DNA from: Xenorhabdus poinarii G6
GTDB lineage: Bacteria; Pseudomonadota; Gammaproteobacteria; Enterobacterales; Enterobacteriaceae
Direction of reading: 5' to 3'
Assembly (NCBI RefSeq): GCF_000968175.1
Contig: NZ_FO704551.1
Span: 2,232,001-2,296,000 of the forward strand
Length of the DNA: 64,000 nucleotides
The notes under the pieces are model-generated. The model worked only from the letters and a program-made list of their open reading frames with translations. It ran no database searches and had not been told where the DNA came from. The position numbers were made by a program, and so were the translations under genes. Below are positions 39,970 to 50,294 of this stretch, piece by piece (positions within the stretch are counted from its first letter, which is position 1; the number at the start of each line of letters is the position of its first letter).

Positions 39970-39997
39970 ATATTACTGATTTCTCGGCACAGTGCAA
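39970..39997 (-). promoter_or_regulatory. Promoter of the tRNA-Lys operon
   Basis: On the minus strand a -35 TTGCAC (39997-39992) and a -10 TAATAT (39975-39970) are 16 bp apart, followed by a GC-rich discriminator (GCCGCCG), the usual layout of stringently controlled stable-RNA promoters. Confidence 0.7.
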
Positions 39998-40035
39998 CGT
40001 TTATTTTAAAAAAACCGTCTGAATGCCTATTAATT

Positions 40036-40066
40036 CCCCAAAAGACCGATATCTGACCTTTCGGGG
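40036..40066 (-). terminator. Terminator-like hairpin after cpoB (tol-pal operon)
   Basis: In RNA from the minus strand CCCCGAAAGGUC pairs with GGUCUUUUGGGG (with three G-U pairs) around a 7-base loop, 8 bp beyond the cpoB stop. The tail is only AU-rich. Confidence 0.6.
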
Positions 40067-40073
40067 ATAATAA

Positions 40074-40844
40074 TTACATCCCGGAAAGCTTTTTCTCAGC
40101 CATTTTTGCCGCATTAGTACCAGGGTATTGCTTAACTACCTGCTGATAAACCGCTTTCGCTTTACTCTTTTGGCCTTTTTCCTGCATGATTACACCGACT
40201 TTATACAGGGAATCACTGCTTTTTTGCGATTTGGGATAATCTTTTACAACAGTGGCGAAATAATAAGCTGCCTCGTCTTTCTTGCCTTTATTGTAGTTCA
40301 ACTGCCCTAACCAATAATTAGCATTTGATAAATACTTAGACTTAGGGTGCGTTTTGACAAAATTTTGAAATGCCGTAATCGCTTTATCATATTCTTTGGT
40401 ATTGATAGCCAAAGAAACGGCAGCATCGTAATCACCCTTTTCGCTTCCCGTACTCTGAGGGGCGGCAGATGGCTGAGCTTGAGCCAAAGCTGCTGCATTC
40501 TGAGTGTCTGAACCTGAGCTTTCTGCACTCGATGGGTTAGTGATTTTATCTAGCTGCAAATAAAGATCTTTTTGGCGTTCAATAATCTGATTTAATTGAT
40601 ACTGGTTCTCCTGAATTTGACCACGGAGCATATCGATATCACGTTGAGAATCAGAAAGTTGTTGCTGGAGTTGAGTTAACAATTGACTGTGAGCGTCAGA
40701 AACACGCTCTAATTGGGAGAGGCGCTCATCGGTGGAGCCTGAGCCGACATTACTGATTGGCGCTCGGGCAGTAGCGGCCCAAGGAGCCGCTACGCCAACC
40801 AATAACGACAGACCCAACACATAACGTCTGAAGTTACTGTTCAT
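40074..40844 (-). CDS. cpoB: CpoB (YbgF), TolA-binding coordinator of PBP1B and Tol-Pal
   Basis: A 256-residue periplasmic protein (E. coli 263) with signal peptide (cleavage near ATARA/PI), an N-terminal trimerising coiled coil (about 38-95, ERLSQLERVSDAHSQLLTQL), a Ser/Ala/Gln-rich linker and C-terminal TPR repeats (YDAAVSLAINTKEYDKAITAF and following). It links PBP1B activity with outer-membrane constriction at division. Last gene of tolQRAB-pal-cpoB, 9 bp after pal. Confidence 0.95.
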   Translation of the reverse strand: MNSNFRRYVLGLSLLVGVAAPWAATARAPISNVGSGSTDERLSQLERVSDAHSQLLTQLQQQLSDSQRDIDMLRGQIQENQYQLNQIIERQKDLYLQLDKITNPSSAESSGSDTQNAAALAQAQPSAAPQSTGSEKGDYDAAVSLAINTKEYDKAITAFQNFVKTHPKSKYLSNANYWLGQLNYNKGKKDEAAYYFATVVKDYPKSQKSSDSLYKVGVIMQEKGQKSKAKAVYQQVVKQYPGTNAAKMAEKKLSGM

Positions 40845-40853
40845 GCATTACTC

Positions 40854-41360
40854 TTAGTATACGACTACAGCACGACGATTTTTCGCGTACGCTGCTTCGT
40901 CATGGCCAAGTACAGCCGGTTTTTCTTTACCGTAAGACACGATAGCGAGCTGATCCGCAGAAACGCCTTTACCTTGCAGGTACATTTTCACTGCGTTTGC
41001 ACGACGCTCACCCAGAGCGATGTTGTACTCTGGCGTACCACGCTCATCTGCGTGGCCTTCGATAGTCACTTTAACCGATGGATTAGCACGCAGGAATGCA
41101 GCGTGTGCATCCAGCATCTGAGCAAACTCGCTGTTAATATCATACTTATCGAAACCAAAGTATACGATATTGTTGTTCTGTAGCTCTTGCATCTGCTGAC
41201 GTGCTAATTCTTCAGCAGACAGACCTGTTGATTTAGACGAATTATCAACAGTGCTTACGCCAGACTGATCATTATTACCACCTTTGTTAGAACTACACGC
41301 GGCTACCGCCATGATTGGTAAAGCTAACATCAGCCCTTTTAGCACTTTGTTCAGTTGCAT
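40854..41360 (-). CDS. pal: Pal, peptidoglycan-associated lipoprotein
   Basis: A 168-residue outer-membrane lipoprotein (E. coli 173). Lipobox VAAC with lipidated Cys22; C-terminal OmpA-like domain with the peptidoglycan-binding segment [16 protein letters not shown] and [23 protein letters not shown] (in two stretches). The start MQLNKVLKG is chosen over an upstream one on E. coli alignment. The linker after the lipobox is shorter than in E. coli. Confidence 0.96.
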   Translation of the reverse strand: MQLNKVLKGLMLALPIMAVAACSSNKGGNNDQSGVSTVDNSSKSTGLSAEELARQQMQELQNNNIVYFGFDKYDINSEFAQMLDAHAAFLRANPSVKVTIEGHADERGTPEYNIALGERRANAVKMYLQGKGVSADQLAIVSYGKEKPAVLGHDEAAYAKNRRAVVVY

Positions 41361-41402
41361 CTCTTTGATCCTTTTATAGTTTGCCATACGTATTATTATG
41401 CA

Positions 41403-42725
41403 TCACAGATACGGCGACCAGGCAGGGGATTTTACCTGCCCATTGGTAGCCGGAAGACGCGCTTTGAAACGCCCATCAGTCGAAACTAGCTGCAATACAG
41501 TTCCCCACCCTTGAGTGGAGCTATAAATCACCATAGTGCCATTAGGTGCGATACTCGGCGTTTCATCCAGAAACGTATCCGTCAAAATTTGGACAGATCC
41601 CGTTGCCAGATCCTGTTTAGCGATGTGCTGCTTGCCATTTGCCGAGCTCACCATCACGATAAAACTACCGTCAGGGCTAACATCTGCATCTTGGTTCTGT
41701 GATCCTTCCCAAGTTAAGCGTTGTGGAGCACCGCCATTAATATCGATTTTGTACAATTGCGGACGACCACCCTGATCGGAGGTATAGACCAATGTCTGGC
41801 TATCCGGCATCCAGCTTGGCTCAGTATTATTACTGCGGCCATCAGTAACCTGATGGATTTGACCGGAAGCTAAATCCATCACGTAAAGATTCAAACTACC
41901 TGTTTTAGATAGTGCAAACGCAAGTTTAGTCCCATCGGGAGAAAACGCAGGTGCTCCGTTATGACGCGGAAACGAAGCAACATGACGCACCTCACCTGTC
42001 GTCAGCGTTTGAATAATCAACGAAGAACGACCACCCTCAAATGTCACGTAGGCAAGTTTAGAAGCATCTGGCGACCATGCTGGTGACATCAGTGGTTCAG
42101 GTGAGCTATGTACCCGGGTTTGGTTATAGCCATCATAATCGGATACATACAGTTCATATGGAGATTTACTCTCCTGATTGTTTTTCACGACAACATAAGC
42201 AATACGGGTACAAAATGCGCCTTTAATCCCAGTCAGTTTTTCGAAAACCTGATCACTGATGGTATGTGCGGCAAAGCGCAACCATTTTTGCTCGATGGTG
42301 AACTGATTTTGTTCCAGTACAGTCCCGGGGGCTCCCGCAACATCAACAAGCTGATAAGAAACAAGAAATTTACCATCCGCACTAGGCTGAATATGACCGA
42401 TAACCACCGAGTCGATTCCAAGTGCAGACCACGCACCCGATGTCACTTCTGAAGCCGCCGTAGGTTGTTGTGGCATCCGATTTGGATCAATTGGATTGAA
42501 TTTACCGCTGTTTCTTAAGTCCGCAGCAATAATTGAACTTATATTTTCAGGCGCTTCTCCTGCGCCAGACCATTTAAAAGGAACAATTCCAATAGGACGA
42601 GCAGAATCAACACCTTGAGTAATTTCAATCCGAACTTCTGCATGCGCAAGCGCCGCCCACATCATCAGAAAACCCAATATTATTCTAAACTTCTGTTTAA
42701 ATATTTGTGCAAAAACTTGCTTCAT
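41403..42725 (-). CDS. tolB: TolB, periplasmic beta-propeller of the Tol-Pal system
   Basis: A 440-residue protein (E. coli 430). Signal peptide (1-29, ending ALAHA), N-terminal alpha/beta domain, then a six-bladed propeller with repeated SPAWSPD / [13 protein letters not shown] / DVSPDGSF motifs. Binds Pal and is displaced by TolA. The start MKQVFAQIF follows GGGAG; upstream in-frame starts are rejected. The 165-bp gap to tolA could hold an internal promoter. Confidence 0.96.
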   Translation of the reverse strand: MKQVFAQIFKQKFRIILGFLMMWAALAHAEVRIEITQGVDSARPIGIVPFKWSGAGEAPENISSIIAADLRNSGKFNPIDPNRMPQQPTAASEVTSGAWSALGIDSVVIGHIQPSADGKFLVSYQLVDVAGAPGTVLEQNQFTIEQKWLRFAAHTISDQVFEKLTGIKGAFCTRIAYVVVKNNQESKSPYELYVSDYDGYNQTRVHSSPEPLMSPAWSPDASKLAYVTFEGGRSSLIIQTLTTGEVRHVASFPRHNGAPAFSPDGTKLAFALSKTGSLNLYVMDLASGQIHQVTDGRSNNTEPSWMPDSQTLVYTSDQGGRPQLYKIDINGGAPQRLTWEGSQNQDADVSPDGSFIVMVSSANGKQHIAKQDLATGSVQILTDTFLDETPSIAPNGTMVIYSSTQGWGTVLQLVSTDGRFKARLPATNGQVKSPAWSPYL

Positions 42726-42890
42726 CATTTCTCCCTTATCGCGCTCTTTGAATATGCACGCAATAATCCGCCGGATTCTAACAAACACCAACAAACAAAA
42801 CTAGATACCTAAATAAAATCTAATAATTTTGTTTGTATTGATAAATAACTCGAAGATTTACCTAAAAAATAACGCTTTTATACCAAATAT

Positions 42891-43946
42891 TTACTTTAAC
42901 TGCGGCTTAAAGTCTAGTGTGAAACTCTTGAAATGTTCATAAATCTCTTTGCTTGGTGGCGGCATTTTTTTCGCCAGATTAGCCGCAGAAACCGCAGCTC
43001 TACATAACGCCGGATCACCTTTTCCTGTTTGGATATCAATCAGTAACCCGTCTGGCGCCAGCTTTATCGCTAATTCACAGTTACGCCCGACGTACAAACC
43101 TGAATCATAGAATCGACTTTCTATTGCTGCCTGAACTTTTCCCATATAATCGTTAATGTCTTTTTGAGAAATGCCACTGGTCTTAGCGCCACCTTTTCCG
43201 GCCGCCGCTGCCCCTCCCTGCTGTTTAGGGGCATTCGAGGTCAATCCACCTAACAAATCATCAACGGCTTGCGCCTGCCTGGCTGCTTCCGTTTTAGCCT
43301 TCGCTTCTGCTTTCGCTTTGGCTTCTGCTTCCACCTTAGCCTTTGCTTCTGCTTTCGCTTTGGCCGCAGCTTGACGTTTTACCGCTTCTTCAGCCTCTTT
43401 CTTTGCCTGAGCTTCCGCTTTCAGGCGAGCTTCAGCCTGCTCTTTCAAGATCTTTTCTTTTTCTGCCTGTGCTATTGCAGCCGCTTCTTCCGCCTGTTTT
43501 TGTTCTTCACGGGCTTTAGCCGCAGCCGCATCAGCCTGCCTTTGCTCTTCAAGCGCTTTCGCCGTTGCCGCCTCAGACTCTTTTTTCCGTGCTTCAGCGG
43601 ACTGTTGCGCTTGAATTCGCGCTTCTTCAGTCGCTTTCAGGCGTTCCTGTTCTTCCGCTTGCTTGGCACGCAGTTCAGCCGCCTGCTGTTCAGCCTTTTT
43701 CTTCCGCTGTTGTTCCGCTAACCTTGCATTGGCCTGTTGCTGTTGCTGCTGATTGTATTGCTGAACAACTGCATTTGGATCAACCATCACAGCATCAATA
43801 ACAGTACCGTCCAGTCCACCACCCCCCATTTCCGTTTTTTGCGCCGAAGGACCCCAAATCAGAAAACCAATCAGGATAATGTGCAAAATCACCGAAATAA
43901 TAATGGCGCGATTCAACCTATTGTTTTGCTCGCTTGTCTTTCCCAC
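42891..43946 (-). CDS. tolA: TolA, inner-membrane energy-transducing spacer protein, GTG start
   Basis: A 351-residue protein with an N-terminal membrane anchor (about 13-32), a long Ala/Lys/Glu/Gln helical domain II (about 70-235, low complexity) and globular domain III (about 255-351, YVGRNCELAIKLAPDGLL) that contacts TolB and Pal. It is shorter than the E. coli protein (421), because the helical spacer is reduced. The start is GTG at 43944-43946, matching the family N-terminus. Confidence 0.95.
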   Translation of the reverse strand: MGKTSEQNNRLNRAIIISVILHIILIGFLIWGPSAQKTEMGGGGLDGTVIDAVMVDPNAVVQQYNQQQQQQANARLAEQQRKKKAEQQAAELRAKQAEEQERLKATEEARIQAQQSAEARKKESEAATAKALEEQRQADAAAAKAREEQKQAEEAAAIAQAEKEKILKEQAEARLKAEAQAKKEAEEAVKRQAAAKAKAEAKAKVEAEAKAKAEAKAKTEAARQAQAVDDLLGGLTSNAPKQQGGAAAAGKGGAKTSGISQKDINDYMGKVQAAIESRFYDSGLYVGRNCELAIKLAPDGLLIDIQTGKGDPALCRAAVSAANLAKKMPPPSKEIYEHFKSFTLDFKPQLK

Positions 43947-43986
43947 GCTCGATATCCAGAAACTTTAAGTAACATCCGCATCAGGC

Positions 43987-44412
43987 TTAGATAGGCTGAG
44001 TCATTAAACCCACCGATTTTACGCCCGCCTGACGAAGCATATTCAACGCCTTGATAATTTCATCATAAGGAACTTCCTTAGAGCCACCAATCAGGAAAAT
44101 TGTTTTCGGATTCTCTTTCATGACAGCTTGAGCTTCGGCAACAATTTGTTGTTCAGGTAACAACTCCAATCGTGCCTGATTAACAACCATGTTGTATTGC
44201 CCTACCCCGGAAACTTCCACAATCACAGGTGGATTATCAGTGCTGGAAACATTTTTTGAGTCTACCGACTCAGGTAAATCGACTTCTACGCTTTGCGTGA
44301 TAATCGGTGCGGTTGCCATGAAAATAAGCAACAATACCAGCAACACGTCCAGCAAGGGGACGATATTGATCTCAGATTTTAGCTCACGTCTGCGACTACG
44401 AGTACGTGCCAT
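43987..44412 (-). CDS. tolR: TolR, ExbD-family proton-channel subunit
   Basis: A 141-residue inner-membrane protein (E. coli 142). A single membrane helix (INIVPLLDVLLVLLLIFMA) carries the essential Asp of the proton path; a periplasmic domain follows. Works with TolQ to energise TolA. Confidence 0.97.
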   Translation of the reverse strand: MARTRSRRRELKSEINIVPLLDVLLVLLLIFMATAPIITQSVEVDLPESVDSKNVSSTDNPPVIVEVSGVGQYNMVVNQARLELLPEQQIVAEAQAVMKENPKTIFLIGGSKEVPYDEIIKALNMLRQAGVKSVGLMTQPI

Positions 44413-44433
44413 TCGCTGATTTTCCCCGACGGT

Positions 44434-45123
44434 TTACGACTTATTTGTGTTGGAAGCAAAAGCCTGACGGTGCAAAATAGCCAGGAATTCTTCCACAAAA
44501 TTATCGTAACCTTGTTCTAGTTTATTCACACGCTGGTTCAGGCGGTTATAAGCCATTACTGCTGGAATAGCGGCAAACAGACCAATAGCTGTTGCAATCA
44601 AGGCTTCAGCGATACCAGGAGCAACCATTTGCAAAGTCGCTTGTTTAACGGAGTCCAACGCAATAAATGCATGCATGATCCCCCATACCGTACCAAACAA
44701 ACCAATATAAGGGCTAATGGAACCCACTGTTCCCAAAAACGGAATATGATTTTCCAATGTTTCCATCTCACGATTGAGTGAGATACGCATAGCACGCGAT
44801 GTGCCTGTGATAACAGCTTCTGGCGCATGATTATTTGCCTGGTGTAAACGGGCAAATTCTTTAAACCCAGAATGAAATATTTGCTCAGTACCACTTAATG
44901 AATCACGACGTGACTGACTTTCTTTATACAGACGCGACAACTCAATACCAGACCAAAACTTATCTTCAAATGCTTCTGCTTCACGGCTTGCAGCATTAAG
45001 AATTTTAGTTCTTTGGATAATGATGGCCCAAGAGGCGATAGAGAAGCCGATCAGAATCAACATGATCAACTGCACTAAAAAACCAGCCTTAAGGAATAAA
45101 CTAAGGATATTCATGTCAGTCAC
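44434..45123 (-). CDS. tolQ: TolQ, ExbB-family proton-channel subunit
   Basis: A 229-residue three-helix membrane protein (E. coli 230), with helices at about 17-37, 135-160 and 170-195. Conserved [20 protein letters not shown] and [19 protein letters not shown]. The GTG start overlaps the ybgC stop by 4 bp; ATG three codons later is an alternative. Confidence 0.97.
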   Translation of the reverse strand: MTDMNILSLFLKAGFLVQLIMLILIGFSIASWAIIIQRTKILNAASREAEAFEDKFWSGIELSRLYKESQSRRDSLSGTEQIFHSGFKEFARLHQANNHAPEAVITGTSRAMRISLNREMETLENHIPFLGTVGSISPYIGLFGTVWGIMHAFIALDSVKQATLQMVAPGIAEALIATAIGLFAAIPAVMAYNRLNQRVNKLEQGYDNFVEEFLAILHRQAFASNTNKS

Positions 45124-45524
45124 TGCTTAAACTCCGCGACAATAGACTTTGGAAGCGCAATAGGCTTCATTTGAGATGAATTCACGCAGACCACTAAACA
45201 TTCTGCGCTACTGACAGTTACGCCATTGCAATCAATAATTCGTTGAATAAATGTCAAAGAAGCGCCACGAATTTTCGTTATCTCGCTTTCAACAACCAAC
45301 TGATCATCCAATCGCGCTGGTTTCCGATAGTCAATCGTCATGCGACTAACCACAAAGCCCACTTGCTGATCTAACATATACTGTTGGTGAAAGCCTTTTT
45401 CACGCAGCATCTCTGTACGAGCTCTTTCATAAAAGAATAAATATCGCGCGTGATAAACCACACCACTAGCATCTGTGTCTTCATAGTAAACACGGATAGG
45501 CCAACGGAATAACATCTTACTCAT
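45120..45524 (-). CDS. ybgC: YbgC, acyl-CoA thioesterase of the tol-pal operon
   Basis: A 134-residue hot-dog-fold thioesterase (E. coli 134). The signature [24 protein letters not shown] contains the catalytic Asp; acts on acyl-CoA or acyl-ACP and interacts with phospholipid synthesis enzymes in E. coli. First gene of the ybgC-tolQRAB-pal-cpoB operon. Confidence 0.96.
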   Translation of the reverse strand: MSKMLFRWPIRVYYEDTDASGVVYHARYLFFYERARTEMLREKGFHQQYMLDQQVGFVVSRMTIDYRKPARLDDQLVVESEITKIRGASLTFIQRIIDCNGVTVSSAECLVVCVNSSQMKPIALPKSIVAEFKQ

Positions 45525-45595
45525 ATAATCCTAATTAGGCGAATCGACGCTGTCACTATACTTAAGAGAATAGCGCTTTGGAATGACCTGTTAGT

Positions 45596-45629
45596 AAAAA
45601 AATTCTATAGGCCGATGGCCTATAGAATT
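45596..45629 (-). terminator. Rho-independent terminator of the cydABX-ybgE operon
   Basis: AATTCTATAGGCC (45601-45613) and GGCCTATAGAATT (45617-45629) form a perfect 13-bp stem with a 3-base loop; on the minus strand seven T follow. It begins 10 bp after the ybgE stop. Confidence 0.92.
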
Positions 45630-45638
45630 ATCATTAGT

Positions 45639-45926
45639 TTACTGAAAGAAATGATATAAGCCAAAGAGAAGAATAAAAAATGCAGGTAACGGATGAAAAA
45701 ACAATCGCCAAATAAACCGATTAGGCTGAAAACCAACCCCAAAAGTGACACCAGAACAAACGGCCCAGATCAATAAGATTCCTTGCCAGATAGGGAGTGA
45801 ACTGGTATTAGCCGCAAAACGGGCAGGCATCCAAAACACACAGGCAGCGAGTGTTAAAGCCATAATGAGGATAAGCGCCCTCACCGGGCGCTTATCCATC
45901 AGTTGATAGCATTTATCAGCTAACAT
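45639..45926 (-). CDS. ybgE: YbgE, cyd-operon inner-membrane protein
   Basis: A 95-residue three-helix membrane protein (E. coli 97) of unknown biochemical role, always linked to the cytochrome bd-I operon. Recognised by ALILIMALTLAACVFWMPARFA and the C-terminal PLPAFFILLFGLYHF. Its ATG shares one base with the cydX stop (TAATG). Confidence 0.9.
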   Translation of the reverse strand: MLADKCYQLMDKRPVRALILIMALTLAACVFWMPARFAANTSSLPIWQGILLIWAVCSGVTFGVGFQPNRFIWRLFFHPLPAFFILLFGLYHFFQ

Positions 45927-46042
45927 TATTTTTTGTCGCTCTCAGTCGCGGTTTTTGATTCACTATGCTCAAGTGCCAAAGCCGCAATGACAGCGAAGCT
46001 ACACGCTAAAAGTGTGCCGAGAATCCAAGCAAAATACCACAT
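45926..46042 (-). CDS. cydX: CydX, small subunit of cytochrome bd-I oxidase
   Basis: A 38-residue single-pass protein that I read directly from the sequence: MWYFAWILGTLLACSFAVI, then AALALEH and a charged tail. E. coli CydX has 37 residues and the same N-terminal MWYFAWILGTLLAC. It stabilises haem binding in CydAB. AAGGAG is 8 bases before the ATG. Located 11 bp after cydB. Confidence 0.96.
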   Translation of the reverse strand: MWYFAWILGTLLACSFAVIAALALEHSESKTATESDKK

Positions 46043-46053
46043 GCCTATGCTCC

Positions 46054-47193
46054 TTAGTACAGTGAATGTTTGTTATTTTCAATGTAGTTCTTATCCAAAC
46101 GCCCGAACATTTTGTAATAACACCAGATGGTATAAGACAATACAAGCGGCACAAAGATAACGGCAACAACAAACATAACTTGCAACGTCCACTGACTGGA
46201 TGTCGCATCCCACATAGTCAGACTGACATTCGGATCAAGACTTGATGGCATGACAAACGGGAACATCGCAATCCCCGAAGTCAAAATAATGCAAGCCACG
46301 GTCAATGATGAAAACAGGAATGCCCAGACCCCTTTATCCATCCAGGTCGCTAATATCGTCAACAGCGGAAGCAGGACGCCCAACACCGGTATGGCCCACA
46401 ATGCCGGGTAATGATTGAAGTTGGTCAGCCATGCACCGGCTTGTTGAACGACTTCTTTATGTAACGGGTTAGATGCCGCATTAACATCCAGTCCACCCGT
46501 TACAACATAGCCGTCAATGCCATAAATCAACCATACCCCTGCTAACAGAAAGGCCACTGCCGTTATCGCTGCACAGACATGAGTCGCAGTACGGGAACGA
46601 AGATGCAATTCACCTGATGTCCGCATTTGCAAGTAAGTTGCGCCTTGGGTCACGATCATCATCAAACTAATTACCCCTGCCAATAATCCATAAGGATTTA
46701 GCAGCCCAAAAAACGAACCTTCATAGGAAACGCGCAAGTAAGAATCCACAGCCAGCGGGACGCCTTGCAGTAAATTACCAAATGCCACCCCGATAACCAG
46801 TGCTGGCACGAAGCTACCAATAACCAGCCCCCAATCCCACATATTCCGCCATTTGCTGTTTTCCAGTTTTGAACGGTAATCAAAACCAACCGGACGGAAA
46901 AATAAGGCGGCCAATACCAACATCATTGCCACATAAAAACCAGAAAAGGCGGCAGCGTAAACCATTGGCCATGCAGCAAACAGCGCACCACCCGCGGTAA
47001 TTAACCAAACTTGGTTACCATCCCAGTGCGGAGCAACTGAGTTAATCATGATGCGGCGTTCAGTATCGTTTTTGCCAATGATTCGTAACAGGATACCGAC
47101 GCCCATATCGAAACCATCAGTCACGGTGAAGCCGATGAGTAACACACCGATCAGCAGCCACCATATAAATCGTAATACGTCATAATCAAGCAT
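46054..47193 (-). CDS. cydB: CydB, cytochrome bd-I ubiquinol oxidase subunit II
   Basis: A 379-residue, eight- to nine-helix membrane subunit (E. coli 379). N-terminal MLDYDVLRFIWWLLIGVLLIGF and GFDMGVGILL are diagnostic. Partner of CydA in the high-affinity terminal oxidase used at low oxygen. Confidence 0.97.
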   Translation of the reverse strand: MLDYDVLRFIWWLLIGVLLIGFTVTDGFDMGVGILLRIIGKNDTERRIMINSVAPHWDGNQVWLITAGGALFAAWPMVYAAAFSGFYVAMMLVLAALFFRPVGFDYRSKLENSKWRNMWDWGLVIGSFVPALVIGVAFGNLLQGVPLAVDSYLRVSYEGSFFGLLNPYGLLAGVISLMMIVTQGATYLQMRTSGELHLRSRTATHVCAAITAVAFLLAGVWLIYGIDGYVVTGGLDVNAASNPLHKEVVQQAGAWLTNFNHYPALWAIPVLGVLLPLLTILATWMDKGVWAFLFSSLTVACIILTSGIAMFPFVMPSSLDPNVSLTMWDATSSQWTLQVMFVVAVIFVPLVLSYTIWCYYKMFGRLDKNYIENNKHSLY

Positions 47194-47207
47194 AAGTGGA
47201 CTCCTGC

Positions 47208-48779
47208 TTACTCAATATTATTTGCTGAAGAAGCTGTTTTTTGTTCAAAATGATAGCGTCCAGTCTTGAGGCTACTTGGGCCAAGGCGGGCAAATTTGAA
47301 CATCAAGAACATCTCTGCGATCAAGAATAACGTGTACAGACCACAAATCAGCACCATTGAGAAAATCAGATCGCCTACACTACGTGTTGATGCCGCAACA
47401 GCCGTTGGTAGCACCTCACCAATCGCCCACGGTTGACGACCGTATTCGGCAACAAACCAACCAGACTCAATGGCAATCCACGGCAACGGAATACTGAACA
47501 AGGCAGCACGCAACAACCATTTATGTTGGCCGATACGGTTACGAAGAACGCTCAGGAACGATAAACCGATCACCAGCAGCATCAGAAAGCCCGCAGCAAC
47601 CATGATGCGGAAGGCAAAATAGAGTGGCGCGACACGGGGAATAGAATCTTTCGTCGCCGCTTTAATTTGTGCTTCTGTCGCATCGGTAACATTTTGGGTA
47701 TAACGCTTCACGAGCATACCATAACCAAGGTCTTTCTTGTTTTCGTTGAATGTACTGCGAACACTTGGATCAGTATTACCTGAACGCAGTTCTTCCAGTA
47801 ATTCATAAGCCTTGATACCGTTACGGATACGCTGCTCATGCTGCCCCATTAAATCACGTAGACCAACAACCGGTGTATCGGTGGAACGGGTAGCAATCAA
47901 ACCCAAAACGTAAGGAATCTGGATGGAATATTTATTTTCCATTTTATCCTGATCAGGAATACCAATCAGTGTGAATGAGGCTGGAGGCGGCTGAGTTTCC
48001 CACTCGGCTTCAATTGCCGCCAGTTTAGTTTTCTGCACGTCCCCCATTTCATACCCAGATTCATCACCCAGCACAATAACGGAGAGTACCGCAGCCATAC
48101 CAAAACTGGCCGCAATCGCAAACGAACGTTTGGCAAATGCGACATCACGCCCTTTAAGCAGATAGTAAGCGCTGATACCCAAGACAAAAATGGCGCCTGT
48201 CACATAACCGGCGGCCACAGTGTGAACAAATTTCACCTGAGCAACGGGGTTAAGCACCAGTTCACTAAAGCTTACCATTTCCATGCGCATGGTTTCGAAG
48301 TTAAAATCAGACGCAATCGGGTTTTGCATCCAACCATTCGCAATCAATATCCACAATGCGGAAAAGTTAGAGCCTAATCCCACCAGCCAAGTCACTGCCA
48401 AATGTTGTTTCTTAGTCAGTCGATCCCAGCCGAAGAAAAACAGCCCGACGAAAGTGGATTCGAGGAAGAATGCCATCAGACCTTCGATGGCCAGAGGCGC
48501 ACCAAAAATATCACCAACATAATGTGAGAAATATGACCAGTTGGTTCCGAACTGGAACTCCATGGTCAAGCCCGTTGCGACACCCAGAGCAAAGTTAATA
48601 CCAAACAACTTACCCCAGAATTTTGTCATATCTTTATAGATTTGTTTGCCAGAAAGGACATATACCGTTTCCATGATCGCAAGCAAAAACGCCATACCAA
48701 GCGTTAATGGTACAAACAGAAAGTGGTACATCGCAGTTAAGGCAAACTGTAATCGTGACAGTTCGACAATATCAAACAT
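47208..48779 (-). CDS. cydA: CydA, cytochrome bd-I ubiquinol oxidase subunit I
   Basis: A 523-residue haem-bearing subunit (E. coli 522). His19 (haem b595/d side ligand) is present in [12 protein letters not shown], followed by the quinol Q-loop (long form, about 250-390) containing [20 protein letters not shown]. First gene of cydABX-ybgE. The long AT-rich upstream region suggests oxygen-responsive control by FNR/ArcA as in E. coli. Confidence 0.97.
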   Translation of the reverse strand: MFDIVELSRLQFALTAMYHFLFVPLTLGMAFLLAIMETVYVLSGKQIYKDMTKFWGKLFGINFALGVATGLTMEFQFGTNWSYFSHYVGDIFGAPLAIEGLMAFFLESTFVGLFFFGWDRLTKKQHLAVTWLVGLGSNFSALWILIANGWMQNPIASDFNFETMRMEMVSFSELVLNPVAQVKFVHTVAAGYVTGAIFVLGISAYYLLKGRDVAFAKRSFAIAASFGMAAVLSVIVLGDESGYEMGDVQKTKLAAIEAEWETQPPPASFTLIGIPDQDKMENKYSIQIPYVLGLIATRSTDTPVVGLRDLMGQHEQRIRNGIKAYELLEELRSGNTDPSVRSTFNENKKDLGYGMLVKRYTQNVTDATEAQIKAATKDSIPRVAPLYFAFRIMVAAGFLMLLVIGLSFLSVLRNRIGQHKWLLRAALFSIPLPWIAIESGWFVAEYGRQPWAIGEVLPTAVAASTRSVGDLIFSMVLICGLYTLFLIAEMFLMFKFARLGPSSLKTGRYHFEQKTASSANNIE

Positions 48780-49364
48780 CTTGACTCCTTGCTCCTAGCA
48801 GGAAGACACCGACTTGCGGCAACCCGACTTCGTAAAACGAAAGCCTCGTAACTACCAGCAATAAATGCCTCAAACACAACAATGAATTATTAACAATAAT
48901 CAAAAGCTCACAGATACCATAATAATATCACGCCTATATTCACATACAATAAAGCGATTTTACGTGATTCAGCTTTGAATTCCCAAATATAGGTCAATAT
49001 CACCCTACATTTTCAGGTTCGTATTTATATACTAGATCAATTTAATCAAGTTTAGCGAATACAATCTAGAGTAATAAATTGATTTTAGTCAATTTTTTCC
49101 TTGTTTTGTTAAGCTTTACATCTATTATTTCATTATGGTTTCTTGGGTGTTAATAATTTGTTATTTGTGATGAGTTTTAATTTATTTTTTGCTGTAAAAA
49201 GCATTAGAAAATTAACCTTTCATTTTCATTCTTTAAAAAATATATTTTTTAAATAGTGCTATTTTAATTAAGAAAATAAATAGATTTCTCAAAATTCCAG
49301 TTAAATTAAATTAAAAAGCAAAACATCTTATAAGTAGACTAACCTACTGTTAATATTATAAATA
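48780..49364. promoter_or_regulatory. Long AT-rich upstream region of cydA
   Basis: About 590 bp without a coding frame between the sucD terminator and cydA. It is very AT-rich, particularly 49020-49360. E. coli cydA also has an extended multi-promoter region bound by ArcA and FNR; function here is inferred from position. A possible FNR site is listed separately. Confidence 0.6.
49079..49092. promoter_or_regulatory. Possible FNR site upstream of cydA
   Basis: TTGATTTTAGTCAA matches the FNR consensus TTGAT-N4-ATCAA with one mismatch (GTCAA). It is 300 bp upstream of the cydA start. In such AT-rich sequence a chance match is possible. Confidence 0.4.
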
Positions 49365-49392
49365 AAAAATAAAAGACGACCCTAAGGCCGCC
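49365..49392 (-). terminator. Rho-independent terminator after sucD
   Basis: On the minus strand GGCGGCC (49392-49386) pairs with GGTCGTC (49381-49375), two G-U pairs, loop TTAG, then a T-rich tail. It lies 32 bp after the sucD stop and ends the sdh-suc transcript. In E. coli a small RNA (SdhX/RybD) is cut from this 3' end; the same may occur here. Confidence 0.8.
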
Positions 49393-49424
49393 TTTTTCTA
49401 TCAAAATCGTTTATTTTGGTTTCT

Positions 49425-50294
49425 TTATGACAGTAGCGCTTTTACAGCATCACCAATGTCAGCCAGACTACGAACCGTCTTCACACCCGCAGCTTCCAGT
49501 GCAGCAAATTTCTCATCGGCTGTACCTTTACCACCCGCGATAATCGCTCCGGCATGTCCCATACGCTTGCCTTTAGGTGCTGTCACACCGGCAATATAAG
49601 CGACAACAGGTTTAGTCACATACTCTTTGATATATGCCGCCGCTTCTTCTTCCGCGGTACCCCCAATTTCACCAATCATGACAATCGCTTCTGTCTGTGG
49701 ATCTTCTTGGAACAGTTTCAGAATATCAATGAAGTTTGAACCCGGGATCGGGTCACCGCCGATACCCACACAGGTAGATTGCCCTAAACCGGCATCTGTC
49801 GTCTGTTTAACTGCTTCATAAGTCAACGTACCTGAGCGGGAGACAATCCCCACTTTACCTGCTTTGTGAATGTGGCCAGGCATGATGCCAATCTTACATT
49901 CATCAGGTGTAATCACCCCAGGGCAGTTAGGGCCAATCATACGAACACCCGCTTGATCGAGTTTGACTTTCACTGTCAACATATCGAGGGTTGGGATGCC
50001 TTCTGTAATGGTGATGATCAGTTTAATGCCCGCCTCAATCGCTTCCAGAATGGAATCTTTACAGAAAGGCGCTGGAACATAGATAACCGACGCAGTTGCG
50101 CCTGTCGCTTCAACCGCTTCACGCACAGTATTAAATACAGGAAGCCCCAAATGCTCCGTTCCCCCTTTACCCGGTGTGACACCACCGACCATTTGAGTAC
50201 CATAAGCAATGGCTTGTTCAGAGTGAAAAGTCCCCTGGCTGCCCGTGAAACCCTGACAAATTACTTTGGTGTTTTTATCGATTAAAATAGACAT
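49425..50294 (-). CDS. sucD: SucD, succinyl-CoA synthetase alpha subunit
   Basis: A 289-residue subunit (E. coli 289). CoA-binding Rossmann fold ([17 protein letters not shown]) and the phosphohistidine in [14 protein letters not shown]. Catalyses substrate-level phosphorylation from succinyl-CoA with SucC. Its start shares one base with the sucC stop. Confidence 0.97.
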   Translation of the reverse strand: MSILIDKNTKVICQGFTGSQGTFHSEQAIAYGTQMVGGVTPGKGGTEHLGLPVFNTVREAVEATGATASVIYVPAPFCKDSILEAIEAGIKLIITITEGIPTLDMLTVKVKLDQAGVRMIGPNCPGVITPDECKIGIMPGHIHKAGKVGIVSRSGTLTYEAVKQTTDAGLGQSTCVGIGGDPIPGSNFIDILKLFQEDPQTEAIVMIGEIGGTAEEEAAAYIKEYVTKPVVAYIAGVTAPKGKRMGHAGAIIAGGKGTADEKFAALEAAGVKTVRSLADIGDAVKALLS

